From: Bacillota bacterium
Lineage (GTDB): Bacteria; Bacillota; Bacilli; Bacillales_A; Planococcaceae
NCBI GenBank assembly: GCA_023405135.1
Contig: JAEXYZ010000068.1
Coordinates: 1-15,334, forward strand
Length of the DNA stretch: 15,334 nt
Reading direction: 5' to 3'
Below are positions 6,649 through 12,641 of this stretch, piece after piece (position 1 is the first letter of the stretch; every line of letters starts with the position of its first letter). The notes under the pieces were generated by a model. It was not told where the DNA came from and did not search any database. It worked only from the letters and a program-made list of their open reading frames with translations. Both the position numbers and the translations under genes were made by a program.

Positions 6649-6709
6649 TATTAATGTCATATTAGGAAAGTGCCTTTTTCAATATTAAAGGGCTATAATG
6701 TTGAATAAC
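6649..6709 (+). repeat. R repeat, internally shortened copy (R-F)
   Basis: The copy is 61 bp. The left end TTATTAATGTCATATTAGG leads directly into GGAAAGTGCC, and then a T-run, AATATTAAAGGGC and TATAATGTTGAATAACA. The left hairpin arm seems deleted while the right half is well kept. Confidence 0.6.
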
Positions 6710-6964
6710 ATTCTTTTGTGAAATGTGACCAAACGCCGCTTTGGGAGCTTTATTCTAAACAATTAAGCCATTCCAAAACTCAACATTAACCTTTTATTGA
6801 GATGTGTTTTATAAATCGATAAACTATTTATAAAAATATTGAATATTTGAAACTGAATAATCATACTTAAAAAAGACAGTTACTATTACTAATAATCTAG
6901 GTTGTAAATTAAAGTTTTACAAGGTGGGGCAACAACCAATAATAAAAGCTTGGAGGGATAAAAA
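6710..6964. other. Gene-free stretch with a small hairpin
   Basis: With R-F this fills the 321 bp between the small membrane protein and the kinase-like gene. It contains the short hairpin CCAAA-CGCCGC-TTTGG (6729-6744). The rest is AT-rich and holds no convincing open frame. Confidence 0.5.
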
Positions 6965-7466
6965 ATGAAACAATTGGGGACTCTATACTTTTTCTGTGGA
7001 AAAATGGGAGCAGGAAAATCAACTAAATCAAAACAATTGGCTATAGAAAAACATGCGGTATTGTTATCTGAGGATGAATGGCTTTCATCTCTTTATCCCG
7101 ATCAAATAACATCATTTGAGGATTATCTAAAATTTTCAGCGCAGCTCAAGCCGATGGTGAAAAGGCATGTCCAAAACATATTAAGTGTTGGTACAGATGT
7201 AGTGATGGATTTTCCAGGTAACACTCAAAAACAGAGAAAGTGGTTTTTGGATATAGCGGCAGAGGTCAATGCAAACCATCAACTAATTTTCCTTAATTTA
7301 AATAATGAGCAATGCCTACGCCCAAATTGCACAAAGACGTAACGAACAACCCGAAAGAGCAGCTTTTGACACGGAAGCGGTGTTTATTCATGTTGCTAAA
7401 TTTTTTGAAGCACCAGAAGCATCAGAGGGTTTAAATATTTTAGAGTTTAGTGGAAAAGAAGAATAA
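6965..7466 (+). pseudogene. Frameshifted P-loop kinase (AAA_33/zeta-like ATP-binding protein)
   Basis: The first frame encodes the N-terminal 117 residues of a small ATP-binding protein. Walker A is GKMGAGKST at 12-20, SEDEWL at 35-40 sits where small kinases place a substrate-binding acidic residue, and VVMDFPGN at 79-86 fits a Walker B-like strand. After GCAATGCCTA the frame is lost and stops at 7340-7342. Removing one C at 7319 restores CL-AQIAQRRNEQPERAAF, then DTEAVFIHVAKFF and ILEFSGKEE up to a TAA at 7464-7466, giving about 167 aa, a normal size. QRRN..P.RAAFDTE resembles the lid/C-terminal part of such kinases. The substrate is unknown. GGAGGG before the ATG is intact. No antitoxin-like neighbour is present, so a zeta-type toxin is unlikely. 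Confidence 0.8.
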
Positions 7467-7502
7467 AAAGTCCGACACTGCGTTATTGATCCAGAAGAAA
7501 AT
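7467..7502 (+). other. Possible short coding remnant
   Basis: Bases from 7470 read VRHCVIDPEENSLT without interruption before running into an R repeat copy. This looks protein-like but is too short to assign. It may be the tail of a lost gene. Confidence 0.2.
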
Positions 7503-7600
7503 TCATTAACTAACCGGGTGCTTTAGTAAAAGAAGAAATAATTGATTTTATGACTAACCATTTTCAGTTTTTCCATTAAAGGGAGCAATTTTTGAATAAC
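7503..7600 (+). repeat. R repeat, expanded copy (R-G)
   Basis: The left part TTAACTAACCGGGTGCTTT fits the R left end with the start of the hairpin arm. The right part (T-run, CCATTAAAGGGAGCAATTTT, then TGAATAACAT) fits the right end. About 25 bp of extra sequence lies between the two, which makes this the longest copy. Confidence 0.5.
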
Positions 7601-7657
7601 ATAAGTGGAAAATAATCAAACTTTAATAAAAATCTCCTACTAAATTCAAAAGGAGTA

Positions 7658-7697
7658 ACTCCATTTTGATCAATTCTTTTTCAGAATGGAGTTTTTG
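7658..7697 (+). terminator. Strong hairpin terminator
   Basis: ACTCCATTTTGA (7658-7669) pairs over 12 bp, with one G-T pair, with TCAGAATGGAGT (7681-7692). TTTTT follows. It lies downstream of the kinase-like pseudogene and R-G. CTCCT at 7634-7638 can also pair with AGGAG at 7651-7655 just before it. Confidence 0.75.
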
Positions 7698-7779
7698 AAG
7701 TGGCTGTTAGATAAGGAATTGAGGGATATTTTTTAATCAATCTTTATTCCAAAGCTATAGTGAAAGGTGATAGTGATAA

Positions 7780-7857
7780 ATGGCTATTTTCCAGAAGAAA
7801 ATGACTTTCTCAGCATCAGATTCAATATTCTTCGGCTATTTACTTGTAAGCCATTGA
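7780..7857 (+). CDS. Tiny open frame, 25 aa, possibly a gene fragment
   Basis: ATG at 7780 is preceded at a good distance by AAAGGTGAT (7763-7771) and encodes 25 residues: MAIFQKKMTFSASDSIFF, then GYLLVSH. The sequence looks like the beginning of a longer protein that lost its remainder rather than a finished peptide. I do not recognise it, and a chance frame is possible. Confidence 0.25.
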   Translation: MAIFQKKMTFSASDSIFFGYLLVSH

Positions 7858-7879
7858 ACATATTACTTATTCAAAAAAG

Positions 7880-7925
7880 AAAATAGTAACTCAGTCCTTG
7901 AGTGCTTGAGTCACTATTTTTTGTT
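7880..7925. terminator. Bidirectional terminator downstream of the SLH gene
   Basis: AAAATAGT-A-ACTCA (7880-7893) pairs with TGAGT-C-ACTATTTT (7907-7920) with one mismatch. T-rich tracts lie on both sides. It ends the minus-strand SLH gene, whose stop is at 7932, and can stop + strand readthrough as well. Confidence 0.75.
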
Positions 7926-7931
7926 TACTGG

Positions 7932-9320
7932 TTATTTCTTTAGTGTATGTTCCTTTCCGTTTAGATCTGTCACAACTAACTGTGTTTCTGAAACATACAT
8001 ATCCTTCGCAAGGACATTTGAAAGCTTGTTCGTCTTTTTATCAAGCAGATTATACTTAAAGACGCCTTTTTTATTAAAGTAATACATTGTGGAGTGATCA
8101 AACAACACCGACCTATTTTCTCCGCCCGCCTCGATAGGCATTCCATCGTAACTGTAACTGAATACATCGAAAGTTATAAGCGCATCAAAGCTGAATTCTT
8201 TTTTCTTATCACTGCTGCCATCCATCGCTGTCGAATAAAGTATCAGCGTGCTGTCCACAAATCCCGCCGAATCCTGTATAATTCTACGATTTAAATAACT
8301 ATAATTCTTTTCGGATACATCCGTATATAAAATCCGGTCGTTCCAAATGAACATATTGCGGAAGTTATCGTCACTTGGCTCTTGCATTTTTACCAAGTCT
8401 TGACCGTTCGTCTTTATTTTCATTACCCCATAAATAAATGGCACTTCGTCTGCTTCAGCAAATCCCCCACTATGGTAAGGAATGAAAATCTCTCCATTGT
8501 AAACAATAATTCGGGTATCTTTATGCAAGTACATGGCGCTGGGGTGATTCCAATCGCTTTTCGGTACATCCTCGTCTTTCAATAACACTTCACGTTTACC
8601 GGTTTCAATATTTTCTTTGATAAGTTGACGATAACCGTCTGTGTCCTTCCCAATGAAATATAATGAACCGTCTTGTTCAACGGTTTTCCCTTTCGTACTG
8701 ACATATGAACGATAGCTGCTGAGCTTCATTTTATCATCTAGTGCCCGCACAAGAAATGCTGAAAACTGCGCACGTGTGACAGAGTCTGTTGGCATAAATT
8801 TGCCTTTCGATCCGCCCGCAACGCGCTGTTTTGCGATTCCGTTGATGTCCTGGTACGCCCAGTGTGATGGTGTGACGTCAATGAATGTCGGTTGCTTGTC
8901 AAGCGGCATGTTGAATGCGCGGCGTAAGATAGCAGCCATCTGCGCACGTGATGTTTTTTCTCCAGGACGCATAAAGCCATTGTTACCGCGAAGGATTCCT
9001 CTTTCATTCACCGTCGCGAGAATTTTGTAGTAAGGTGAATCTTTCGATACGTCCTTGAACTGAATGGATGTATCTTCGTTCAGCGGAATCTTTAGTGCTT
9101 TGATGAGCATAGCGGATGCTTGCGCTCGCGTAATCGCCTCATTCGGTTTGAATGTACCGTCAGGATAGTCTCCGATAATATTAAAATCGGATAAATACAT
9201 GATTTCTTTCTTCGCCCAATGACTATCCACATCGGAAAAATAAGTAGCCGCTTGTGCTTGAAATGGGATTGCGGCGAAAATGAGTAAAATAATCCATACT
9301 ACCGTTAGTTTATTTTTCAA
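7932..9320 (-). CDS. Exported three-SLH-domain protein with C-terminal beta-rich domain
   Basis: The product is 462 aa. I place the start at the TTG at 9320. GGAGG on the minus strand lies nine bases upstream, and this yields a clean signal peptide (Lys-rich start, hydrophobic 6-20, cleavage after AQA near residue 24). Longer readings add a charged N-terminus with no ribosome site. Three SLH domains follow at about 26-80 (FSDVDSHWAKKEI ... ITRAQASA), 87-140 (FKDV ... TSRAQMAA) and 145-196 (FIDVTPSHWAYQDI ... VTRAQFSA). SLH triplets bind pyruvylated cell-wall polymer, so the protein is anchored at the cell surface. Residues about 205-462 contain repeated strands such as LYFIGKDTDGYRQLI and MYYFNKKGVFKYNLLDKK, which look like DUF5050-type propeller blades; this is inference. 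The gene is less AT-rich than its neighbours. Confidence 0.9.
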   Translation of the reverse strand: MKNKLTVVWIILLIFAAIPFQAQAATYFSDVDSHWAKKEIMYLSDFNIIGDYPDGTFKPNEAITRAQASAMLIKALKIPLNEDTSIQFKDVSKDSPYYKILATVNERGILRGNNGFMRPGEKTSRAQMAAILRRAFNMPLDKQPTFIDVTPSHWAYQDINGIAKQRVAGGSKGKFMPTDSVTRAQFSAFLVRALDDKMKLSSYRSYVSTKGKTVEQDGSLYFIGKDTDGYRQLIKENIETGKREVLLKDEDVPKSDWNHPSAMYLHKDTRIIVYNGEIFIPYHSGGFAEADEVPFIYGVMKIKTNGQDLVKMQEPSDDNFRNMFIWNDRILYTDVSEKNYSYLNRRIIQDSAGFVDSTLILYSTAMDGSSDKKKEFSFDALITFDVFSYSYDGMPIEAGGENRSVLFDHSTMYYFNKKGVFKYNLLDKKTNKLSNVLAKDMYVSETQLVVTDLNGKEHTLKK

Positions 9321-9461
9321 AACGATAGACCTCCGTTTGATAGCTAGTTTATTTTTAATATTTGTTTCAGTATACAAGATTCATAGGCTATTAAAATAGT
9401 GGAAATTAATCTAAGAAATACATCTTCCGACTTTTATAAACATAGTAAGGAGGAATCGATT

Positions 9462-9717
9462 ATGAATATCCTTTCTGAAAAGGAATTTGAGGATATTTTC
9501 GTTATACAACCTTAGTTAATCGAGGAAGGACTGGATTATTAGAAAGGCAAGGTCAATTAATAGATGAACTGATTTAATCTTCGCCGATAATAACGGGAAT
9601 ATCTTATTAACTAAGTAGGGTGGAGGGAACCACCTGAAAGGAGTGTACATGCTAAAGGAATGGCAAGGATATATTGTAAATTATGAATTAAAAAGTAATC
9701 ATGTGAAATCTATTTAG
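9462..9717 (+). pseudogene. Remnant of a NucS/DUF91-like endonuclease gene
   Basis: A good ribosome site (AAGGAGG, 9447-9453) precedes an ATG that reads MNILSEKEFEDIFVIQP, then TAG, then LIEEGLDY in the same frame; the TAG replaces the Glu codon of a P-E-LIEEGL motif. ERQGQLI follows in a second frame (from 9542) and TDLIFADNNGNILLTK in a third, up to a TAG at 9616-9618. The order of an acidic helix EFEDIF, P-(E)-LIE.GL, ERQG, and DLIFAD..GNILL matches the N-terminal part of NucS/DUF91-type PD-(D/E)XK nuclease domains, which act on DNA. The catalytic E-x-K strand that should follow GNILL is destroyed. At least one nonsense change and two frameshifts make the gene dead. The remaining sequence to 9717 is only weakly protein-like. 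Confidence 0.65.
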
Positions 9718-9777
9718 GAACGATTGGGTGTCAAGGTTATGTTTTGATTTCCTAAAATAAGTTGAATTTGTTATCCG

Positions 9778-9845
9778 TTATTCAAGAATTGGATGTATTT
9801 ATTTAAGACCGTGTTTTTTTCTTAATAGGCCAGATTGTTGAGTAA
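9778..9845 (+). repeat. R repeat with well-kept termini (R-H)
   Basis: The copy is 68 bp. The left terminus TTATTCAAGAATTGG and right terminus CCAGATTGTTGAGTAA are clear inverted copies of one another. The centre (TTTAAGACCGTG plus a T-run) has lost its hairpin symmetry. It lies downstream of the dead nuclease gene. Confidence 0.65.
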
Positions 9846-9873
9846 AACCTTTATTGATATAGGATTATGCAAG

Positions 9874-9984
9874 GTGAAACCTACTAAAATAAGTGTAAAG
9901 CAGGGAGTAAAAGTTTCACAGGGTACAAGGTTTTGAAAAGGGATTAAAACCAAAGAGGCCGTCATTAATAGACGGTCTCTTTTT
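9874..9984 (+). ncRNA. Possible structured RNA: three successive hairpins ending in a terminator
   Basis: Three inverted repeats follow one another without an open frame: GTGAAAC (9874-9880) with GTTTCAC (9913-9919); GGTTTT (9929-9934) with AAAACC (9946-9951); and AGAGGCCGTC (9954-9963) with GACGGTCTCT (9971-9980), followed by TTTT. The next gene is on the opposite strand, so this is not a leader of a coding gene on the + strand. A small RNA is one reading. The alternative is just a terminator with chance repeats before it. Confidence 0.25.
9954..9984 (+). terminator. Strong hairpin terminator
   Basis: The 10-bp stem AGAGGCCGTC/GACGGTCTCT has one G-T pair and a 7-nt loop, with TTTT after it. 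Its minus-strand side runs into TTTGGTTTT, so it could also stop the minus-strand operon ending at 10052. Confidence 0.8.
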
Positions 9985-10051
9985 GTGGAGATTAGAGAGC
10001 TCTATGTTGGACTGAATATTCAAGCTTTGAACTAGAATGATGCATTTTAAT

Positions 10052-10696
10052 TTATGATTTAATTTTTAAAATTATTTCTTTCTTATAGAGAATGTTTTTT
10101 CTAATTGTTATCTCTGCAATAAAAAGATTAAGAATCCAAGATAACCAGACTGCTATCATATAGGCATTTCCATAGGGAAAATTCATTGCGTTATGAGTAA
10201 TGGCTACGATTATATAAATAGTCATATTCGCAAAAGAAAGAAAGAAACTTCGAATGATCCATTGACTATGTAAGATTACATTTTGTCTCTTAATATACCA
10301 AAACCCTAGGATAGTTGTGCCGAGCCATAATGTATTTAAAATTAGTAACCCGATTGTACTTGGCCATCCCCCTGTTGCAAAGAATGAGACATAAACTCCG
10401 GGAATGAAATTTATGATGATAGACAAGACATATAATCGGCCATTCCAGCGGTGAAACTTGATAGATTTTATGCGTATTCTTTTTATCACACCTAATGGGC
10501 CTGTGAGAAGCGCAATAATAGCCAGCAAAATATGAATTCGAATCATTACTATCCATAGGGATTTATCTGTCAGAATTAGATCCTTTCTAGAAATAAATTT
10601 TTCAAAAGTAGGATCAACCATAAAATTCTTTGAAAAAGTATGAAATACCCATAGGATTGGGATAAATAAAATGGTTATTCGAATGAAATTTTTCAT
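10052..10696 (-). CDS. DUF2306 multi-pass membrane protein
   Basis: The product is 214 aa with about six hydrophobic segments (near 5-22, 50-70, 89-106, 114-134, 150-167 and 176-196). Family marks are His55 in RIHILLA, the FHRWNGRLYV motif (81-90) with the conserved His-Arg and Gly-Arg pairs, and HSQWIIRS (143-150), typical of DUF2306. The function of that family is not established. The ATG at 10696 is chosen over the one at 10711, because GGAGG lies eight bases before 10696 and actually overlaps the codons that the longer reading would use. It is the last gene of the minus-strand operon, 21 bp after its upstream neighbour. The conserved histidines would allow haem or metal binding, but this is inference. 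Confidence 0.8.
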   Translation of the reverse strand: MKNFIRITILFIPILWVFHTFSKNFMVDPTFEKFISRKDLILTDKSLWIVMIRIHILLAIIALLTGPLGVIKRIRIKSIKFHRWNGRLYVLSIIINFIPGVYVSFFATGGWPSTIGLLILNTLWLGTTILGFWYIKRQNVILHSQWIIRSFFLSFANMTIYIIVAITHNAMNFPYGNAYMIAVWLSWILNLFIAEITIRKNILYKKEIILKIKS

Positions 10697-10717
10697 TTGC
10701 TTTTCCTCCATTTCTGC

Positions 10718-11152
10718 TTAGGAAAATAAACCGCGGTTAGTCATAGTAAAGACAACAGCCATGATGAAGAGAAAGGTAATCCAGCTATACCAATTTAACT
10801 TTGAGATATTCTCTACTAATTTGTTCTCAGGGTACTTTGAGAGAATAATCCTTTTTAGATTTCTATGCATCATTCCAATCGCGCCACCAATCAGGACAAG
10901 CAGCACAATTGCAATCCCCACCCATAATATTGAAGGATAGGATGAATAACCAAAGCTCATCCATCCTCCTGAAATCATCAAAAGAACTAATGCATAATGA
11001 CCTGCTCGCATAAAGCTCAAAGTCGTTCTAAGGACTGTCTTTAATTCATTGCCCGTTCGAGAAGAAATGGTATGAATGATAAAAGGTAAAGTAAGGAAGC
11101 TTCCTAAAAATAAAGCACTAACAACATGAATAAATACAAGGAATGAATACAT
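10718..11152 (-). CDS. Four-helix integral membrane protein, 144 aa
   Basis: Four hydrophobic segments are visible at about 2-24 (SFLVFIHVVSALFLGSFL...), 48-66, 74-94 and 120-137. His9 near the start of helix 1 and His52 in helix 2 (RAGHYALVLLMISGG) resemble the layout of DUF2269/CopD-like and b561-like small membrane proteins, but I cannot assign a named family with certainty. AAAGGA lies about ten bases before the ATG on the minus strand. It is 15 bp after the DJ-1-like gene and 21 bp before the DUF2306 gene, so the three are certainly co-transcribed. With two membrane proteins of this kind side by side, a membrane redox or transport partner role for the DJ-1-like enzyme is conceivable. Confidence 0.7.
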   Translation of the reverse strand: MYSFLVFIHVVSALFLGSFLTLPFIIHTISSRTGNELKTVLRTTLSFMRAGHYALVLLMISGGWMSFGYSSYPSILWVGIAIVLLVLIGGAIGMMHRNLKRIILSKYPENKLVENISKLNWYSWITFLFIMAVVFTMTNRGLFS

Positions 11153-11167
11153 AGTTATATATTCCTT

Positions 11168-12172
11168 TTAAGTAAGACGGTGTCCAATTAATTTTGAAGA
11201 GGGAAGCATACCAGCCTTTACTTCACCAATCATTTGGTTTCCATCTATCGAAACGCTAAACTTTAAAGTAAGCCTCATTGGCTTTGTTACTTTCATGGAC
11301 CACTTTAATTGATTCCCTTCAAGGAAAGGGTTGTCTAAAGAAACAATCTCTTCTCCTTGCTTTGCAGTTCCGACTATTTGACCATCATTAGTAGATAAAT
11401 CTATTAATACAGAAAGCTTTCCTATAGGGGTGGAAATGATGGTATCCCATTTTCCTTGAAAATCCCATATTTCATTTGATTGAATAGTGGAAGGTTGTCT
11501 TGTAGCTTCAACTGTATTTTCATGTTTACTTTCTTTAGGCACGTTTCCTTCAGCCTTCCAAATCGTCCCCCTTCGTTCGTGTTCAAATAATTGCTCAATA
11601 GCATGCGCAATTTGGGGACCTAACTCTCGTTCAACTAAGTAAAGGGCAACATCTAATCCCGATGTCACACCACCTCCAGTGATGAGATTGCCATCATCAA
11701 CGACTCGTGCATTAACGGGAATAGCACCTGTGGCACTTAAAAGGTCCATTCCCATATGATGGGTAACAGCATGCCGTCCTTCTAATAAACCATCCATAGC
11801 TAATATGCAAGAACCACCGCAAACTGTTGCTAGCAAAATATCTGGCTTCATCATAGCTTCTTTTAATAAATGACTTAATTCTGTTTCTGTTGCTTGTTGT
11901 AATTTAACTGGAACCGAATCTGATCCATTATCATGAACAGAACCGGATGCCCCCGGAATAAGAATGATTCCTTTACGGCTTAAATCAAGTTTTTCACTTG
12001 CTTGAATTTGTAAATGATTTACACCACTTGTCACCAAACGTTTCCCTTCAGCAGATACAAGTTTAACGGTTACTTCCTCGTTTGAGTACATCGCTGCAGC
12101 GGTAAACACTTCATAAGGTGCAATAGCGTCTAATAAATCAAATCCATCAAACAACACAATTTGGATATGCAT
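11168..12172 (-). CDS. Isonitrile-hydratase-like DJ-1/PfpI protein fused to a C-terminal beta domain
   Basis: The product is 334 aa. Residues 1-205 form a DJ-1/PfpI domain: LFDGFDLLDAIAPYEVF (7-23) with Asp15 where isonitrile hydratases have their catalytic Asp, LIPGASG (71-77), the nucleophile elbow TVCGGSCILA with Cys118, and GGGVTSGLDVALYLVE (166-181). This fits the isonitrile hydratase/AraC-N-like branch, but the Thr that follows the Cys in characterised isonitrile hydratases is Gly here. A Ser/Thr/Lys-rich linker (about 206-235) leads to about 100 residues of strands (GKWDTIISTPIGKLSV, VGTAKQGEEIVSLDNPFLEG, LKWSMKV, IGEVKAG). This pattern occurs as an accessory domain in other hydrolases; its role is unknown. 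GGAGGAAA precedes the ATG. It is the first enzyme of the operon, 44 bp after the SHOCT gene. Confidence 0.85.
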   Translation of the reverse strand: MHIQIVLFDGFDLLDAIAPYEVFTAAAMYSNEEVTVKLVSAEGKRLVTSGVNHLQIQASEKLDLSRKGIILIPGASGSVHDNGSDSVPVKLQQATETELSHLLKEAMMKPDILLATVCGGSCILAMDGLLEGRHAVTHHMGMDLLSATGAIPVNARVVDDGNLITGGGVTSGLDVALYLVERELGPQIAHAIEQLFEHERRGTIWKAEGNVPKESKHENTVEATRQPSTIQSNEIWDFQGKWDTIISTPIGKLSVLIDLSTNDGQIVGTAKQGEEIVSLDNPFLEGNQLKWSMKVTKPMRLTLKFSVSIDGNQMIGEVKAGMLPSSKLIGHRLT

Positions 12173-12216
12173 ACATATTTCCTCCGTTAAAAATAAATTT
12201 GAGACCCATTACATCT

Positions 12217-12414
12217 TTATTTTGTAAGCGGATTTTTCAGTCTATCATATTCCGTCTCGGTCAGTTCCCCCTTAATTACTAGGTCTTTAAGACGGTCCGT
12301 TTGCTTGTTATCTCTACAACGATAGCGTATGGCAAATATGCGAACTGCTACAAAACAAAATAGTGTAAGGCAAAATAAAGCGCCAAATGGAAAGAAAGAG
12401 AAAGTGTTATCCAT
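12217..12414 (-). CDS. Small SHOCT-domain membrane protein
   Basis: The product is 65 aa. One transmembrane helix (about 5-27, FSFFPFGALFCLTLFCFVAV) is followed by basic residues (RIFAIRYRCRDNK) that place the C-terminus in the cytoplasm. A short C-terminal SHOCT motif follows at about 40-61 (DRLKDLVIKGELTETEYDRL). SHOCT motifs are oligomerisation helices found at protein ends. The ATG at 12414 is chosen because GGAGG lies just upstream; the longer reading from 12471 has no ribosome site. It is the first gene of the minus-strand operon, directly downstream of the regulatory region shared with the two-component system. Confidence 0.75.
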   Translation of the reverse strand: MDNTFSFFPFGALFCLTLFCFVAVRIFAIRYRCRDNKQTDRLKDLVIKGELTETEYDRLKNPLTK

Positions 12415-12505
12415 TTGTAATTCCTCCTTTAAAATAGTTAAGTATGGCGTGAAACCTGCTAAATGTTCCACAATGAAAGAATATCCTTTGAATGTCTCAA
12501 ATGAA

Positions 12506-12534
12506 GGTATAAAACAATCACAAAATAATCACAA
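12506..12534 (-). promoter_or_regulatory. Candidate operon promoter overlapped by an 11-bp-spaced direct repeat
   Basis: On the minus strand TTGTGA (12534-12529) and TATACC (12511-12506) are 17 bp apart, a fair -35/-10 pair for the operon starting at 12414. The same bases on the + strand hold AATCACAA twice (12516-12523 and 12527-12534) with a period of 11 bp, one helical turn. That is the arrangement bound by OmpR/PhoB-type regulator dimers, such as the one encoded next door. Confidence 0.5.
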
Positions 12535-12641
12535 TCCATTAGAAAACTTTATCTTTATTAAAAAAATGATAAACTAAAATCAAATTTCATTTGTTAGGTT
12601 GCTATATAGAGGGAGTTTATCTGAGGAAAGGTGGGATTTTT

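Noticed and set aside
6965..7466. Zeta-type toxin of a toxin-antitoxin pair
   Set aside because: There is no small antitoxin gene next to it, and the protein is about 167 aa without the extra parts of zeta toxins. A general P-loop kinase is the safer call.
8776..9030. Plus-strand open frame of 84 aa opposite the SLH gene
   Set aside because: It is a shadow of the better-supported minus-strand SLH coding sequence, created by its higher GC content.
598..9845. R copies as integron attC sites or a CRISPR array
   Set aside because: Copies are too far apart and irregular for CRISPR and lack the paired core sites of attC. No integrase or cas gene is present in the window.
12591..12641. Upstream extension of the response regulator (17 extra residues)
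   Set aside because: The extension lacks a ribosome site and receiver-domain homology. GTG at 12642 has a good ribosome site and the expected domain boundary.
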